A DNA stretch of 13,169 nucleotides from Pigoraptor vietnamica (GCA_943704525.1 CALSCQ010002450.1:1-13169), one strand, 5' to 3'; counted from the stretch's first letter, positions 1-9,269 are shown. Program-made: numbers and translations. Notes: generated from the letters alone by a model not told the origin.

Positions 1-74
<74 letters not shown>

Positions 75-100
75 GTGTGTGTGCGTGTGTGTGTGTGTGC
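1..100. repeat. (GT)n microsatellite
   Basis: An almost pure GT dinucleotide run starts at the first base and is interrupted by single C substitutions near positions 70 and 84. It probably continues left of the window, so its full length is unknown. The Cys-Val repeat peptide it would encode is a by-product of the dinucleotide repeat. Confidence 0.97.
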
Positions 101-281
101 ACTCGATTGTCTTGCGAAAATTGGAAGACCCTTTTCGAGGTGAGACGAAACTGGAGACGAACCAGTCAAACTTGTAACACGTTACATTATCACGTGCCAA
201 TGTTACATCTGTGAAACAACCGACGCGACTTCTTCAAAGCGCTGCTTTTCGGCGCCGTTCTACGACGCACACACAGCAGCC
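101..281 (+). other. Upstream region of the PIG-G-like gene
   Basis: This non-repetitive stretch lies between the GT microsatellite and the start codon at 282 and probably holds the promoter and 5' UTR. I see no convincing TATA box. Short ORFs overlapping it have no recognisable content. The ATG at 282 is followed directly by a signal-anchor sequence, as expected for the family. Confidence 0.4.
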
Positions 282-3200
282 ATGCGCTGCCTGCGCAGGG
301 CGCGCGCTGTGTTATGTGCGCTTGTGGTCGCGAATGTCCTCTCCGCGGCGCTCTTTCTCAACGGGTTTTTGCACGTCACAGATGCAATCTCCCGCCAGAA
401 GCACGTGCGTGCGCCGTTCCTCGACAAACGGGCCGCGCAGGGAGTCGGGGGCGACTCAGGACCGGACGATGCCGACAGCGCACACACCCGCGCGCCCTTT
501 GGCACGCTCGTGCTTTTGGTCATCGACGCTCTTCGCAGCGATTTTGTGTTTGGGGGCGGCGACGAAGCGCCGATGCCTCTTCTGCGCAATCGAATGATGG
601 ACGGCACTGCGCTCGGCTTTGTCTCGGTTGCGACCACGCCCACAGTTACTCTCCCACGACTGAAGGCCATTGTGGGCGGCGTGGCGCCGTCGTTCGTGGA
701 CGCCCTCTTCAATTTCAACTCGGCGGCGTACGACGGTGACAACATCATCGACGCGGCTGTCGACGCCGGTCGCCGCGTTGTGTTCTACGGGGACGACACG
801 TGGCTGAGGCTTCTGCCCGGCCGCTTTCTCCGCAACGAAGGGACGTCGTCGTTCTTTGTTTCGGATTACACTGAAGTGGACGACAACGTCACGCGCCACG
901 TGCGCGACGAGCTGCAGAGGCGCGATTGGGACGTCGCCGTTCTCCACTATCTCGGCCTCGATCACATCGGACATGGCCACGCAGCGTCACACGCGCTCAT
1001 CGCACGCAAGTTGAGCGAGATGGACGGCATCATCGAGGAGATTGTTCAGTCGCTCGCTGTCCGCGACAGGCCGTCCCTTGTCGTTGTGTGCGGGGATCAC
1101 GGGATGACGCGCGCGGGGGGCCACGGCGGGTCTTCTCCCGACGAAACACACACGGCACTCGCGTTCGTGTCACCCGCATTTCACGTCCTCTCTACCTTGC
1201 ATGGCAACCCCCTTTCCCGCAACTTGGCGGCACCGCCGAAAGTGCGGCAGACGCAAATTGCGGCCTCAATTGCGCCGCTGCTCGGCCTGCGCACGCCGCG
1301 TAACTCGCGCGAATTTGGTATCAACGACGTACTTCAGCGCGCGTTGTCGCGAGAGTCCGCGTGGCGTCTGACACGAGAGAGGGCGACAGATTTGCTTGCG
1401 TCTACTGAGATGCACTCTGTGGGCACCCAGGCGTCGCTAAAAAGGTTGCTGGAGGACGCGGAGAAGGCGCACGCCTGCGCACTTACCGCTGCTTCGACGT
1501 CCTCGGCTCGAAGTGCGGAAGAAGCGCACGCCGCACTTGTGGACGCTTTTGTCGATGCGCTGGGCGCGAGCAGCGCAGGCCACGAGTCCGCGTTTGATGT
1601 TGCGGAGATGGTGGCCGGAATGGCATCAGCCGTGGTTGCGGTTGTTGGCGCAGGGCTGGCGCTGCATCGGGCGAGACGGACTAACGACCACACGGCAACC
1701 GCTGCTGTGTTTGCATCGGTCGACGTCTCATCGGCGTCGCAGTTATGTGACGCCCTGCACCGGAGGGCGTCCGCTCACAACGTCGTCGCTGGTCGAGTTG
1801 GCGTGGGCGTGGTCCTCACCCACGCGCTCTTGATGTCCGCGAGCAGTTTTGTCGAGGAAGAGCACTGCGTGTGGTACTTTGGCGCGTCCACTCTCGCCGT
1901 CGCGTATGTGTGCGTGGACGTTGCGGCTCTCCTCTACTCGCACCGGGTGGGCTTGCGCAGTGGAAGCGATCGCGAGCATGATGATCACGTGAGCCCGCGT
2001 TTTAAGGCGTCCGCTCTCGGACCCATAGTCGCCGACGTGCTTTTGCTTGCCACAATTCGCCTGTGCCGCGCTTTCAGCCGCAACGGTGCGCGCCCTTCCG
2101 ACACCCCGGCGCTTGCTGACGTCATCCAGTCGTCGAGTCCGTCGTCAGCAGCCGCCGTTGCGGCAGCCTCTGCCCTCGCGATTGCGTGCGTCGCCACAGC
2201 CGTCGTTAAGTCGAAATTGCCAGTATTCTCTACTCGGAACGTGCGTGTGCCAGTTGGGCTTCGGATGGTGTCGGTTGGCCTCTTGTTCGTCTACGCGCTT
2301 CTCGTCGCACGCGCACTATCGTATTTGCAATGCGCGCAAGCTGCCGGTGTCGGAGCGCCCCAATCCTGGGCGTGTGACGTCGCGAGTGCTTCAGCCGCGC
2401 TGACGCCCGTCGCCGCGCTCACCGTGTTTATTTGCGCCGTTGTCCTGTGTCGCGATTTTGCGGAAGGTGCGTATCTCTGTCGCTCAGTTGGGTTGCATAA
2501 TCCTTATACTTCGTCCACGCTTTTCTCATGCCATGTCTCTTCAGGGCAATTCTATTGGGTGGCGGCGCTGAGTGCATCGGCCGTCGTGTGCGTTGCACAG
2601 CCGGCACACAAGACGCCCATATTCGTCGTGTTTTGCGCTCAGGCGGCGCTCATAATCGCCAAATTCGGCGCGCTCGTCCCATCGGAGCGAGTGCAACCGA
2701 CGCCGTTCGTCTCTTCCTCTTCCCTCGCGCTCGTCTTCCTCCTCTTCTCGAAATGCGCCCATTTTGCGCAGGGCAACTCGAACGCGCTGTCGACGCTCGA
2801 CATCGCCGGTGCTTACGCGGGCGCCTCTGAGTTCAGCCAGTTCCGAATTGGCCTGTTGGCCTTTTTTGGAAACGTCGGTAACCAGATCGTGTGGCCCCTA
2901 GTGGCTCTTGCCGTTGGCAGCGAGCGAGGGTGAGTGCCTACGCCAGACGCAGGATGTTGTAGTGACTGCTCTCGTCTTTCACTTTCATATCTTTAGTTGA
3001 GTACTGTCGTGTGTTCACTTTCGCATGTTTATTGACTTCTGTCGTGCTCACTTTCGTACCTTTGACAATGGCCGTTCGCGCGCAGATCTGCCGCAAGCGC
3101 AGCTGGCGTTATGCTGGCATGGACCATGCCGCGCTCCCTGTCGCTGTCGGCCGTGCTCGCGTCCGTCTTTTCGCTGCGGAGCCACCTCTTCGTATGGTCC

Positions 3201-3311
3201 GTCTTTGCCCCCAAGTTGCTCTACGAAGCTGTCGAGACCGTTTCCTATGCCGTCGTGGCGCTGCTGTGTATCGGGACGAGCGGCGCCGGCAACAGCAAGT
3301 CGTTGAATTGA
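282..3311 (+). CDS. PIGG: GPI ethanolamine phosphate transferase 2 (PIG-G/GPI7-like), spliced
   Basis: The product is predicted to add ethanolamine phosphate to the second mannose of GPI precursors at the ER membrane. The certain exons are 282-2929 and 3086-3311. The intron at 2930-3085 (GTGAGT...CGCAG) splits a Gly codon and gives 957 aa. A second likely intron at 2467-2544 would give 931 aa; human PIGG is about 980. Visible features are an N-terminal hydrophobic anchor (residues 9-31), the phosphodiesterase core with VLLVIDALRSDFVFG (about 77-91; metal-ligand Asp82), PTVTLPRLKA with the likely nucleophile Thr121, FFVSDYTEVDDNVTRH (191-206), LHYLGLDHIGH (221-231), CGDHGM (270-275) and His281. 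A multi-span hydrophobic half follows from about residue 445. The last exon restores the family C-terminal HLFVWSVFAPK motif, which supports the splice. The DYTEVD and LGLDHIGH blocks resemble PIG-G more than PIG-O or PIG-N. The subfamily call rests on remembered family motifs. Confidence 0.93.
2467..2544 (+). other. Probable 78-nt intron (multiple of three) in the PIG-G-like gene
   Basis: The donor is AAG|GTGCGT and the acceptor is TCTCTTCAG|GG, preceded by a T-rich tract. The length is 26 codons with no in-frame stop, so both spliced and retained forms keep the frame. Splicing joins ...FAEG to QFYWV across a single Gly codon. Retention adds a 26-residue Ser/Cys-rich insert between two hydrophobic segments. 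Base composition changes from GC-rich coding bias to T-rich inside the segment, which favours an intron. Confidence 0.7.
2930..3085 (+). other. Intron of the PIG-G-like gene
   Basis: GTGAGT at 2930 pairs with CGCAG ending at 3085, joining phase 2 to phase 2. Reading through without splicing stops at 2931-2933 and loses the family C-terminal motif. A nearby alternative AG at 3102 is out of phase. The intron holds three imperfect copies of a roughly 30-35-nt T-rich motif containing a (t)cactttc(g/a) core near 2977, 3018 and 3048. Confidence 0.9.
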
Positions 3312-3349
3312 ACCGCACGTCGTTAAGTCGAACCCCAAAGGCCTCGCAG

Positions 3350-4495
3350 ATGTCCGAGTCGGACGTGTATTACCTCGAACGGGTTCCTCGGACGTTCGAG
3401 CCGCCCAAGGTGGATGAAGATGTCTGCATTCGAGAGCATTCTATTTTCTTTGCCTTTGCAGCTTCATGTGTGAAAGTGCCGTGTGATTGTTTGTCGTGAA
3501 TATTGTTTACTCACAGAATTCCTCCACAGCTGTGGAACGCCTTATAAAATCGTACGCGCCGGCTCACCTCGTCGTTGAAGAAAAGGCCTTCATGACGACG
3601 GCGGTGCGCGTGCACACGGAGGCGCATTCCGATCCATCCGAATGTCACACGTCGTCGCGTGCAGCGCCTGTTCCAGAGCGCGCATGGGCGTTGCGTACGC
3701 GTAGTGCCCGGTATCCCTGACGCTGCCGCCGGCGAGACACAGGCCGAGAAATTCGTCCGCGCTCGTCGAAAATGACCGCGCCCGAGTCGCTTGGGAAGCG
3801 CGCATGGGATGCCGCCGGACGATGTCACGTGGCCCGGCGGCGACGATTCGTAGGGTCACGAGACGCGGATGCAGCGCATCATTGACAGCATTGCGCACTA
3901 TGTGGCAGAAACCCATCCGAACGCGCGTGTGCTGGAGCCCTCCGGGACACGTACGGGCGGCGGAGCGCATGTCGACGAGAACGTGATCGTCTGCCACGTG
4001 AACCGCAAGGGGTACGTCCCGTATGGCGGGCGGTTGCTGCCGGTGCCGCCGTGATTGACGGGCACGTCTACGCCTTTGATGTGCGCGGGGGCCGCGGTAC
4101 GGCGACGCGCATTCGAACCGGCCCGCTATGTACGCTGACGGCAGTGAACGCCTCGGCGATGGCATCTTCGCCGCCGGCTACGGCACGATCGGAACGGGCG
4201 TCGCGTTCTTTCCGCGTTAGATGCCGTGTGTGCTGGGGACGTGACTGCTTTCAGAGGACATGTTGTTGGCGTGGTCCCGCGGCGAGTACAATGGGTGCGC
4301 AGTCGTGCTCACATGCGCGCACGTCGTCGACGGAGCGCGCGCTGGATGCCGCGCTTGCAAATAAGGATTATCCGAACGTGCAGCGCGTCACTACGGTGGA
4401 CGCAACGCCATCGGGACTGTCATCGAGGCGGTCTACGGCACCCTCGTCGACATCCCGCTTCCGGAGAAAGGACTTTCCACCGGACAAGTAGTGCC
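3350..4495 (+). pseudogene. Decayed gene with a trypsin-like peptidase histidine box
   Basis: Protein-like stretches follow one another on the plus strand in changing frames. A start at 3350 (MSESDVYYLERVPRTFEPPK) could splice in phase from 3409 to 3517 (STAVERLIKSYAPAHLVVEE). Next come 3869-4050 (DENVIVCHVNRKGYVPYGG), a frame-1 stretch from 4051 (VIDGHVYAFDV), and a frame-0 stretch at 4128-4215 (FAAGYGTIGTGVAFFP). A short in-phase intron at 4216-4254 (GTTAGA...TTTCAG) would remove two in-frame stops. After it comes NGCAVVLTCAHVVDGA (about 4290-4337), matching the TxxHVV box of S1-like trypsin folds, with the candidate catalytic His at 4320-4322. Frame changes then lead to KDYPNVQRVTTVD and GTVIEAVYGTLVDIPLPEKG. 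No GDSGG-type serine box is visible. At least four frame changes mark it as a pseudogene unless the assembly has indels. Treating the pieces as one gene is inference from order and strand. Confidence 0.5.
4216..4254 (+). other. Possible 39-nt intron in the peptidase-like relic
   Basis: GTTAGA...CTGCTTTCAG is a multiple of three. Removing it deletes two in-frame stops and joins the GTGVAFF stretch to the VLTCAHVV stretch in phase. It is much shorter than the other introns here (78-358 nt), so chance is a real alternative. Confidence 0.4.
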
Positions 4496-5455
4496 GCAAC
4501 CGCCGGTTCAAGATCGATGACACGACCGGGCGTTGCGGCTGCGGCCGTGGCGGTGGCGGGAAAACTGGTCTCTGCGATGCTGTCTAGATGGATTCGTCGG
4601 CGCCAACGCCCGGCGCGCAACTGGTGATCGCGTCCACGATGGCCGAAAGGCTCGACCTCGTCCACGCACGGCGACGCGGCCGACGAAATGCAAACAACCA
4701 ACACAGGCTTTGGAGAGACGACTTCGTCGCGCGCATCGTAACACGCAGCAATTTTGGCAATCAGCGGTGCGTCCAGAAGGCGAAAGGCGCGGTCTCTTCA
4801 TCGCAGGTGCACCCGGCGCTGTTCGCGAAACGTTGTGCAACGTGGCGCGGGGTGAGAAGCCGCCGCGCCGCGTTGTTAAGAGTGGCACACGCGACGATAT
4901 GCGCGATGCGTTCACGGGTAGTGTCGTCCGGACAAAAAACCGGAACGTGGAGCGTAACATGCGCGGCTGATTGCGACACAGGCGAATGTCGCTTGCCGTT
5001 GTATGGCTAGTAATCTCGACAATCTCTTGCGCGAACATAGCAGACGAATTGTCTGCAAGATCGTGAGCCACAGTAAACTGGTGGACGGTGGGAGTTACAG
5101 CCGGTTACTTGCTTTAAATTGGTGCTCTTGTCGAATTACGGCCTTGAACACTGGCGATGCCGTCGACATCGCCAACTTCTCCTACAACGAACACTCGCGC
5201 GCCACTTCTCGGTTATAACGATGCAAATTGGGTTGGTCGTGTTACCGAGTTGTAACGGGTGCCGATATATGACCGAGATCTCGCTAAGCGCGCTGATTGG
5301 CCTCCCAGTCAAAACAGTGTTCTGGATGACACCACACCGACGGTGCTTGAGGCGCCGAATGTCTTTAGCGGCGTTGAGAGTGTTCATACTGTGTGTGTGT
5401 TTAAGAGGCGCGCGAGTGAGGCTCCCATGAGTACGTAGAAACGCGCGGGCTGAAA
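4496..5455. other. Unassigned stretch, possible continuation of the relic and upstream region of the next gene
   Basis: I recognise no gene. The plus strand has short open stretches with some protein-like character in different frames, for example around 4588-4700 and 5003-5218. They could be the decayed 3' part of the peptidase-like gene or unrelated DNA. The last 200 bases should include the promoter and 5' UTR of the gene starting at 5456. I see no clear core promoter motif, tRNA or mobile-element ends. Confidence 0.3.
5003..5218 (+). CDS. Short hypothetical ORF, 71 aa, doubtful
   Basis: The ORF starts at an ATG and has mixed, non-repetitive composition (MASNLDNLLREHSRRIVCKI...). It shows no signal peptide, membrane segment or known motif. 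It lies just downstream of the broken peptidase-like gene on the same strand and may be a fragment of it. I assign no function. Confidence 0.15.
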   Translation: MASNLDNLLREHSRRIVCKIVSHSKLVDGGSYSRLLALNWCSCRITALNTGDAVDIANFSYNEHSRATSRL

Positions 5456-7455
5456 ATGGGCCGCAGTGCCCCTCTGCTTGCGGTGGTCGCGGCCACACTG
5501 GTCGCCGTCGTCGCAGGTGGGTGTGTCCTACACATGATGCCTCCGCTCCCAGGCTGCCGTCGTGAAGTTGCACTCTTGTTCTTGTTCGTGTGTTTGTATG
5601 TAGGCATCGTCACGTACAACGACGTGTATGTTGAGCCTGTATTGTACTAGTTGCGTCACGTCCACAGTACCATCATAGCGTTATTGGCAGTGTTGTCGAC
5701 AGTTGTTGATGCTCCTCTCTGTGTGCACGCAGGCCTCTGCGTGGATTCCCCGCCACGAATTGAGCCTTCGGGACTGGCGTACCACCCTCGCCTCAACAAA
5801 CTGCTCACAGTCTCCGACACGGGCGAGTTTGGCGTCACCAACATCGAGGGCGGTGCGTGACGTCCTCATCAAATTGCGGGCTCGTGTTTTATCTTGTGTT
5901 CGTGCAATTGTGTCGTCTTCGAGAGGTCAAGGGGGTGGACACGTGTGTTTTGTGCTGCCATATAGGGAATATCCTGTGTTCGTGCTGGCATATCGGGCAA
6001 CATCTTGTGTGTGTGTTGTTGGCTTCTTTGACGTCCCGTGCGTCGCAGGTTTTTTCACGACCCTCGGAAACAATGGGCTTGACTTGGAGTCCATCACCTT
6101 TGTCAACGAAACGAGCGATTACATCTACCTCGGCCTCGAGTACCCGCCGACCATTATCGAGTGGCACGTGCCAACGAACACGGTGGGTCGCGTTGGGGCG
6201 GCTGATTTTGGCCCCTTGGCAGTTTTTATGCCGTTGTCCCGATGTGCGTCTACGTGCGTGTGTCGTGTTTTGTGTGTTGTGTGTGCGTGCGTGCGCGCAT
6301 GTGTTCGCCAGCGCTAGTATTCTCTGCTGTTCTCGTCATTAAAAATCGGCGAGTGTGCTGATCATGAGCGGGTCCCTCCGCAGGAGAGCCGCCGCTTCCG
6401 CCTCCCCGGCATGCCCGCGACGGTCAAGAACGGCATGGAGGCGCTGACGTTTGTGCCCTTTCCCGCGTCGGTCCAGGGCGGATACTTTTGGGCGGGCTCG
6501 CAGTACGACGGCGGCATATACGTGTACGAAGTCCCCATTGTGTGAGTGTCGACGGGATAGCCAATTGCCGCGTGTAGTAATCATTACTGGGCATGTCATG
6601 CAGCACAAGCACCCATTCCGCAATAGGGGCCGCACATCTTCGCGTCGATGTTGAGCCGTCTGCATCTCACACGTTTCCTGCTGTCGGTTCGCGCGCGCAG
6701 GACTAGCACTGTGTTCGAGGACAAGGGAAGGCTCATCGCTGTGCACGATTCCTATTACTTCAACGACCGCCATTACGACGACCTCAGCGACCTCTATTAC
6801 TCGCACCGCACGGGGACGGTGTTTGGGGTGTACGGAGCGGTGGGTGCATTGCTTCGAAGGAAGCTGACGTGGAATCGGCCGACCTCGGCCCATGTGAACG
6901 TACTCTTTCCTCCCTCTCATTTTCTCTATTCTTTCATTGGCCCTACCCCGAAATTCAATCCCCCATTCGCCTGCTCGCCTTCGCTGCCCTGAACTCAATC
7001 CCCCATTCGCCTGCTCGCGTCCCATTTTGAACTCAGGCCAAGGGCCTCGTTGAAATTTGGATCGACAAGAACGGTTTTCCAAACGGCGGGCGGACGTACT
7101 GGGACCTTCACGAGACGGACGTGGAGGGGTTTGCGGTCTATGTCGACGAAAACGTGAGTAAGTCACGTGTATCGCGAGCTGTCCTGTGCCCATCGGCCGC
7201 CACTTTGAGTTGCAAATAGGCTCTGCAGCTGTCTTCCCTCTCACTTGTGTTAACTACGGTTATACAATTGCTCTGCAGGCCGTCTCCATCCCCTTCCTTG
7301 CTTCGGACACCAACCAGCAAATCTACAGCGGTTGGTTCGACTCGGATGGCTCGGTGCGCGTGGCCTGTCCGGACGGGTCCTTCTCCTCTTTTGCGCTTCC
7401 GGGCGCACTTGCCGCCCTGCTTCCTCTTATCGCTGCGCTCGCGCTGCTCTTGCTT

Positions 7456-7458
<3 letters not shown>
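5456..7458 (+). CDS. Secreted SdiA-regulated-like beta-propeller with predicted GPI-attachment tail
   Basis: Seven exons join in phase: 5456-5516, 5733-5852, 6049-6182, 6384-6541, 6701-6839, 7037-7153 and 7279-7458, giving 302 aa. All introns are GT-AG, with donors such as GTGCGT, GTGGGT and GTGAGT. Residues 1-21 form a signal peptide. The body carries spaced motifs like those of the SdiA-regulated/YjiK and esterase-like phytase propellers: PSGLAYHP (33-40), SDTGEF (48-53), LDLESITF (71-78), NGMEALTF (121-128), DLSDLYYSH (185-193) and DVEGFAVY (232-239). The C-terminus (282-302) is a continuous hydrophobic tail ending the protein, preceded by a small-residue stretch DGSFSS, as in GPI-attachment signals. 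The likely location is the outer cell surface. In related families acidic residues bind Ca2+ and a hydrolase role is suspected, but substrate and activity here are unknown. The exon joins are well supported; the family call is from motif spacing. Confidence 0.82.
6954..7018 (+). repeat. 24-bp direct repeat inside the fifth intron
   Basis: A perfect 24-nt sequence (tcaatcccccattcgcctgc plus tcgc) occurs at 6955-6978 and again at 6995-7018, 40 bp apart start to start, within the intron 6840-7036. It looks like a small tandem duplication with a diverged spacer. No coding effect is expected. Confidence 0.9.

Positions 7459-7461
<3 letters not shown>

Positions 7462-7486
<25 letters not shown>
7462..7486 (+). 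repeat. A25 homopolymer just after the stop codon
   Basis: Twenty-five consecutive A residues begin three bases after the TGA stop of the propeller gene (7456-7458). The tract is genome-encoded. The upstream gene has six introns, so this is not the tail of a processed copy of that gene. It may be simple slippage, or the trace of a retroposed sequence inserted in the 3' region, but I see no target-site duplication. Confidence 0.95.
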
Positions 7487-7874
7487 GAAAATAACGAAGG
7501 CGGCCGTTTTGAATTGTCAAGAGCGGTGGTGCCGAAAATTTCGGTGCGTTACAATTTGTGTCACCACCCCCCGGTGTTGCGGCGCAGTACATACCGGCAA
7601 AGATTCATTCAGTTCCAAAAGGAAACGAACGGCGCCTGCCGGCGTAGTGCAATGCCGCATCAGGCGCCCCGAACTCAGCGGCAGCTCTGCAGTCTGCGCT
7701 GCCGGCAGCGGTTCCGGCATGATCGCACAGCACATCCGGCACAGGCGGGCCGCGGCGGCCGACTCGGCTGCTGTATTGGCAGTATATGCTCCATTTATTT
7801 GTAACCCGTAGGTCCCACTGCTCAGCCGCCACTGGCTGCAAATGCAACACAACTGAAACCACCCCGGATGATCG
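7487..7874. other. Stretch without a recognisable gene
   Basis: This lies between the A tract and the first readable piece of the Crinkler-like relic. Plus-strand ORFs are Arg/Ala-rich and unlike known proteins. A short stretch near 7822-7890 (PPLAANATQLKPPRMIDEWL) follows a plausible acceptor (ctgctcag) and could be an upstream remnant of the relic, ended by a TAG. Confidence 0.3.
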
Positions 7875-8271
7875 ATGAGTGGCTCGTCGTCTAGCCCTGG
7901 CTCGTCGTCTCGCCCTGTTCCCATCATCGGAGCCGGCATCGGTGCTTACGCATGCCGCAGCCATGGCGCAGCACAGGGGAACTCCCTCGAGGACGTTGTG
8001 GCAGAGCTTAACGATGTCAAGGTCCGGATGAAGCCACTCCTGGCGAAGGAGTCGGCGGGGGTGCTGGACAAGGAGGACCGGGAGACGCTGAAGCAGTTGC
8101 GCGATGAGAAGGTTCAGCTGCTGAGTGGCGGTGAGTTGTGCGAAGAGTGCCAGCGGTCGTCGCTGTGCACGGCGCGCCTCCCCGTGTTTGTATTCCGTGT
8201 TTATGGTCTTGCATCTATTTGTTCTCTTCAGTATGGCCCGGTCTTTGACAGGTTGCGCAACCGACATCTGT

Positions 8272-8295
8272 GGGGGGGGGGGGGGGGGGGGGGGG
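8272..8295 (+). repeat. G24 homopolymer
   Basis: Twenty-four consecutive G residues sit in the gap between two readable pieces of the Crinkler-like relic, 40 bp after an acceptor-like ttctcttcag. They generate poly-Gly on the plus strand and poly-Pro in antisense ORFs, neither of which is likely to be real. The exact length may be uncertain, since such runs sequence poorly, and the run could form a G-quadruplex. Confidence 0.95.
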
Positions 8296-9269
8296 TCGTT
8301 GCTGAATGATTGGGGTCTTCTGCGCGCGAGCACGAAGCACGAGCAAAAGGCAACTGACGATAGGTGTGCGCGGAATGCGACATTCTTGATATTTTAGTGC
8401 TGTCATGTTGGTGTTGATTTCTGGTTTGCGTGGGTGTTGCAGGTCACGGTCCACTGGCATGAAGACTGGCCTAAGGCCTGACTACCTCTTTTACGTCGAC
8501 AATACCCTTTTCGTCCGCGGCAAGGAGAAGGCTATGCATGCCCAACTTGATGCGGCGGCGACCGAGCTGTTGGACAAGGCCAATCTTCTCTCTCCCGTAT
8601 ACTTAGGCCGCCTGATTACGTACGCGTACGCGGGTGGCCAGCTCGTGTTCTACGCGATCTATCCTGAGCAGGCGTCGATGGAGGTTTGTAACCGCGCTAT
8701 CAAGATTTCTAGGACTTTTGACCTGTCGCGCCTGTCCGATCGTGTGCGCCTCATCCTCTTCAGTATGCGGATCTGCCAACTTCTTCCAATGGCCGCAGTT
8801 CTGGGCGAGGGTGCGATGAGCCTCTTTTCCGTGATTACCGGCTGTAAGACGTCCATTTTTTCGGCGACAATTTCGTGCGGAAGGACATCTCCGGTTTTAT
8901 GGAGAATTTTTCGGATCGCGATCGACGTAAGCGCCTTTCGGTACTCCAGCGCATGTACGGAGCCGCGCTATTGTGTAAGCACCTCGTCCACGTCTCTCAG
9001 TGTCCCGAGGTTAAGGACGGCGTGTACTCTGTGGAGCTCGCGACGATTGGCTGCAGGCGCACGATTGACTGCGAGACGACGCTGATATATACATATGCTC
9101 GCCGATGTACTCGATGGACTTGCCGTCTTGCACCAGGCTGGCTTCGACCACCGCGACATATGTGAACCGAACAGTCTTTGTCCCTGCGCATTTGGCTCCG
9201 CCCGCGGGCGATTTCGTCCTCATTGATTTCGAGCACGGCGGCATTGCCGACGATGCCCCTGAGTTGACG

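Noticed and set aside
5-214. ORF with a Cys-Val repeat at the left edge
   Set aside because: It is the direct translation of the GT microsatellite and has no other content.
260-748. 162-codon minus-strand ORF
   Set aside because: Antisense shadow of the PIG-G coding exon, whose plus frame has clear catalytic motifs.
3590-4165. 191-codon minus-strand ORF
   Set aside because: Arg-rich antisense reading. The plus strand here has more protein-like sequence and the histidine box further on. No domain is recognisable in the antisense product.
6339-7244. 301-codon minus-strand ORF
   Set aside because: It crosses three exons and their introns of the plus-strand propeller gene. Its Arg-rich composition is that of a GC-rich shadow frame.
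7330-7345. tRNA B-box-like GGTTCGACTC
   Set aside because: It lies inside the last exon of the propeller gene (GWFDSDG) and no matching A box or cloverleaf is visible.
7459-7490. Processed pseudogene tail of the propeller gene
   Set aside because: The gene retains six phase-consistent introns, so it cannot be a retrocopy of spliced mRNA.
7605-8333. 242-codon minus-strand ORF with a poly-Pro segment
   Set aside because: The poly-Pro comes from the G24 run on the other strand, and the remainder is low-quality Arg/Ala sequence opposite the CRN-like relic.
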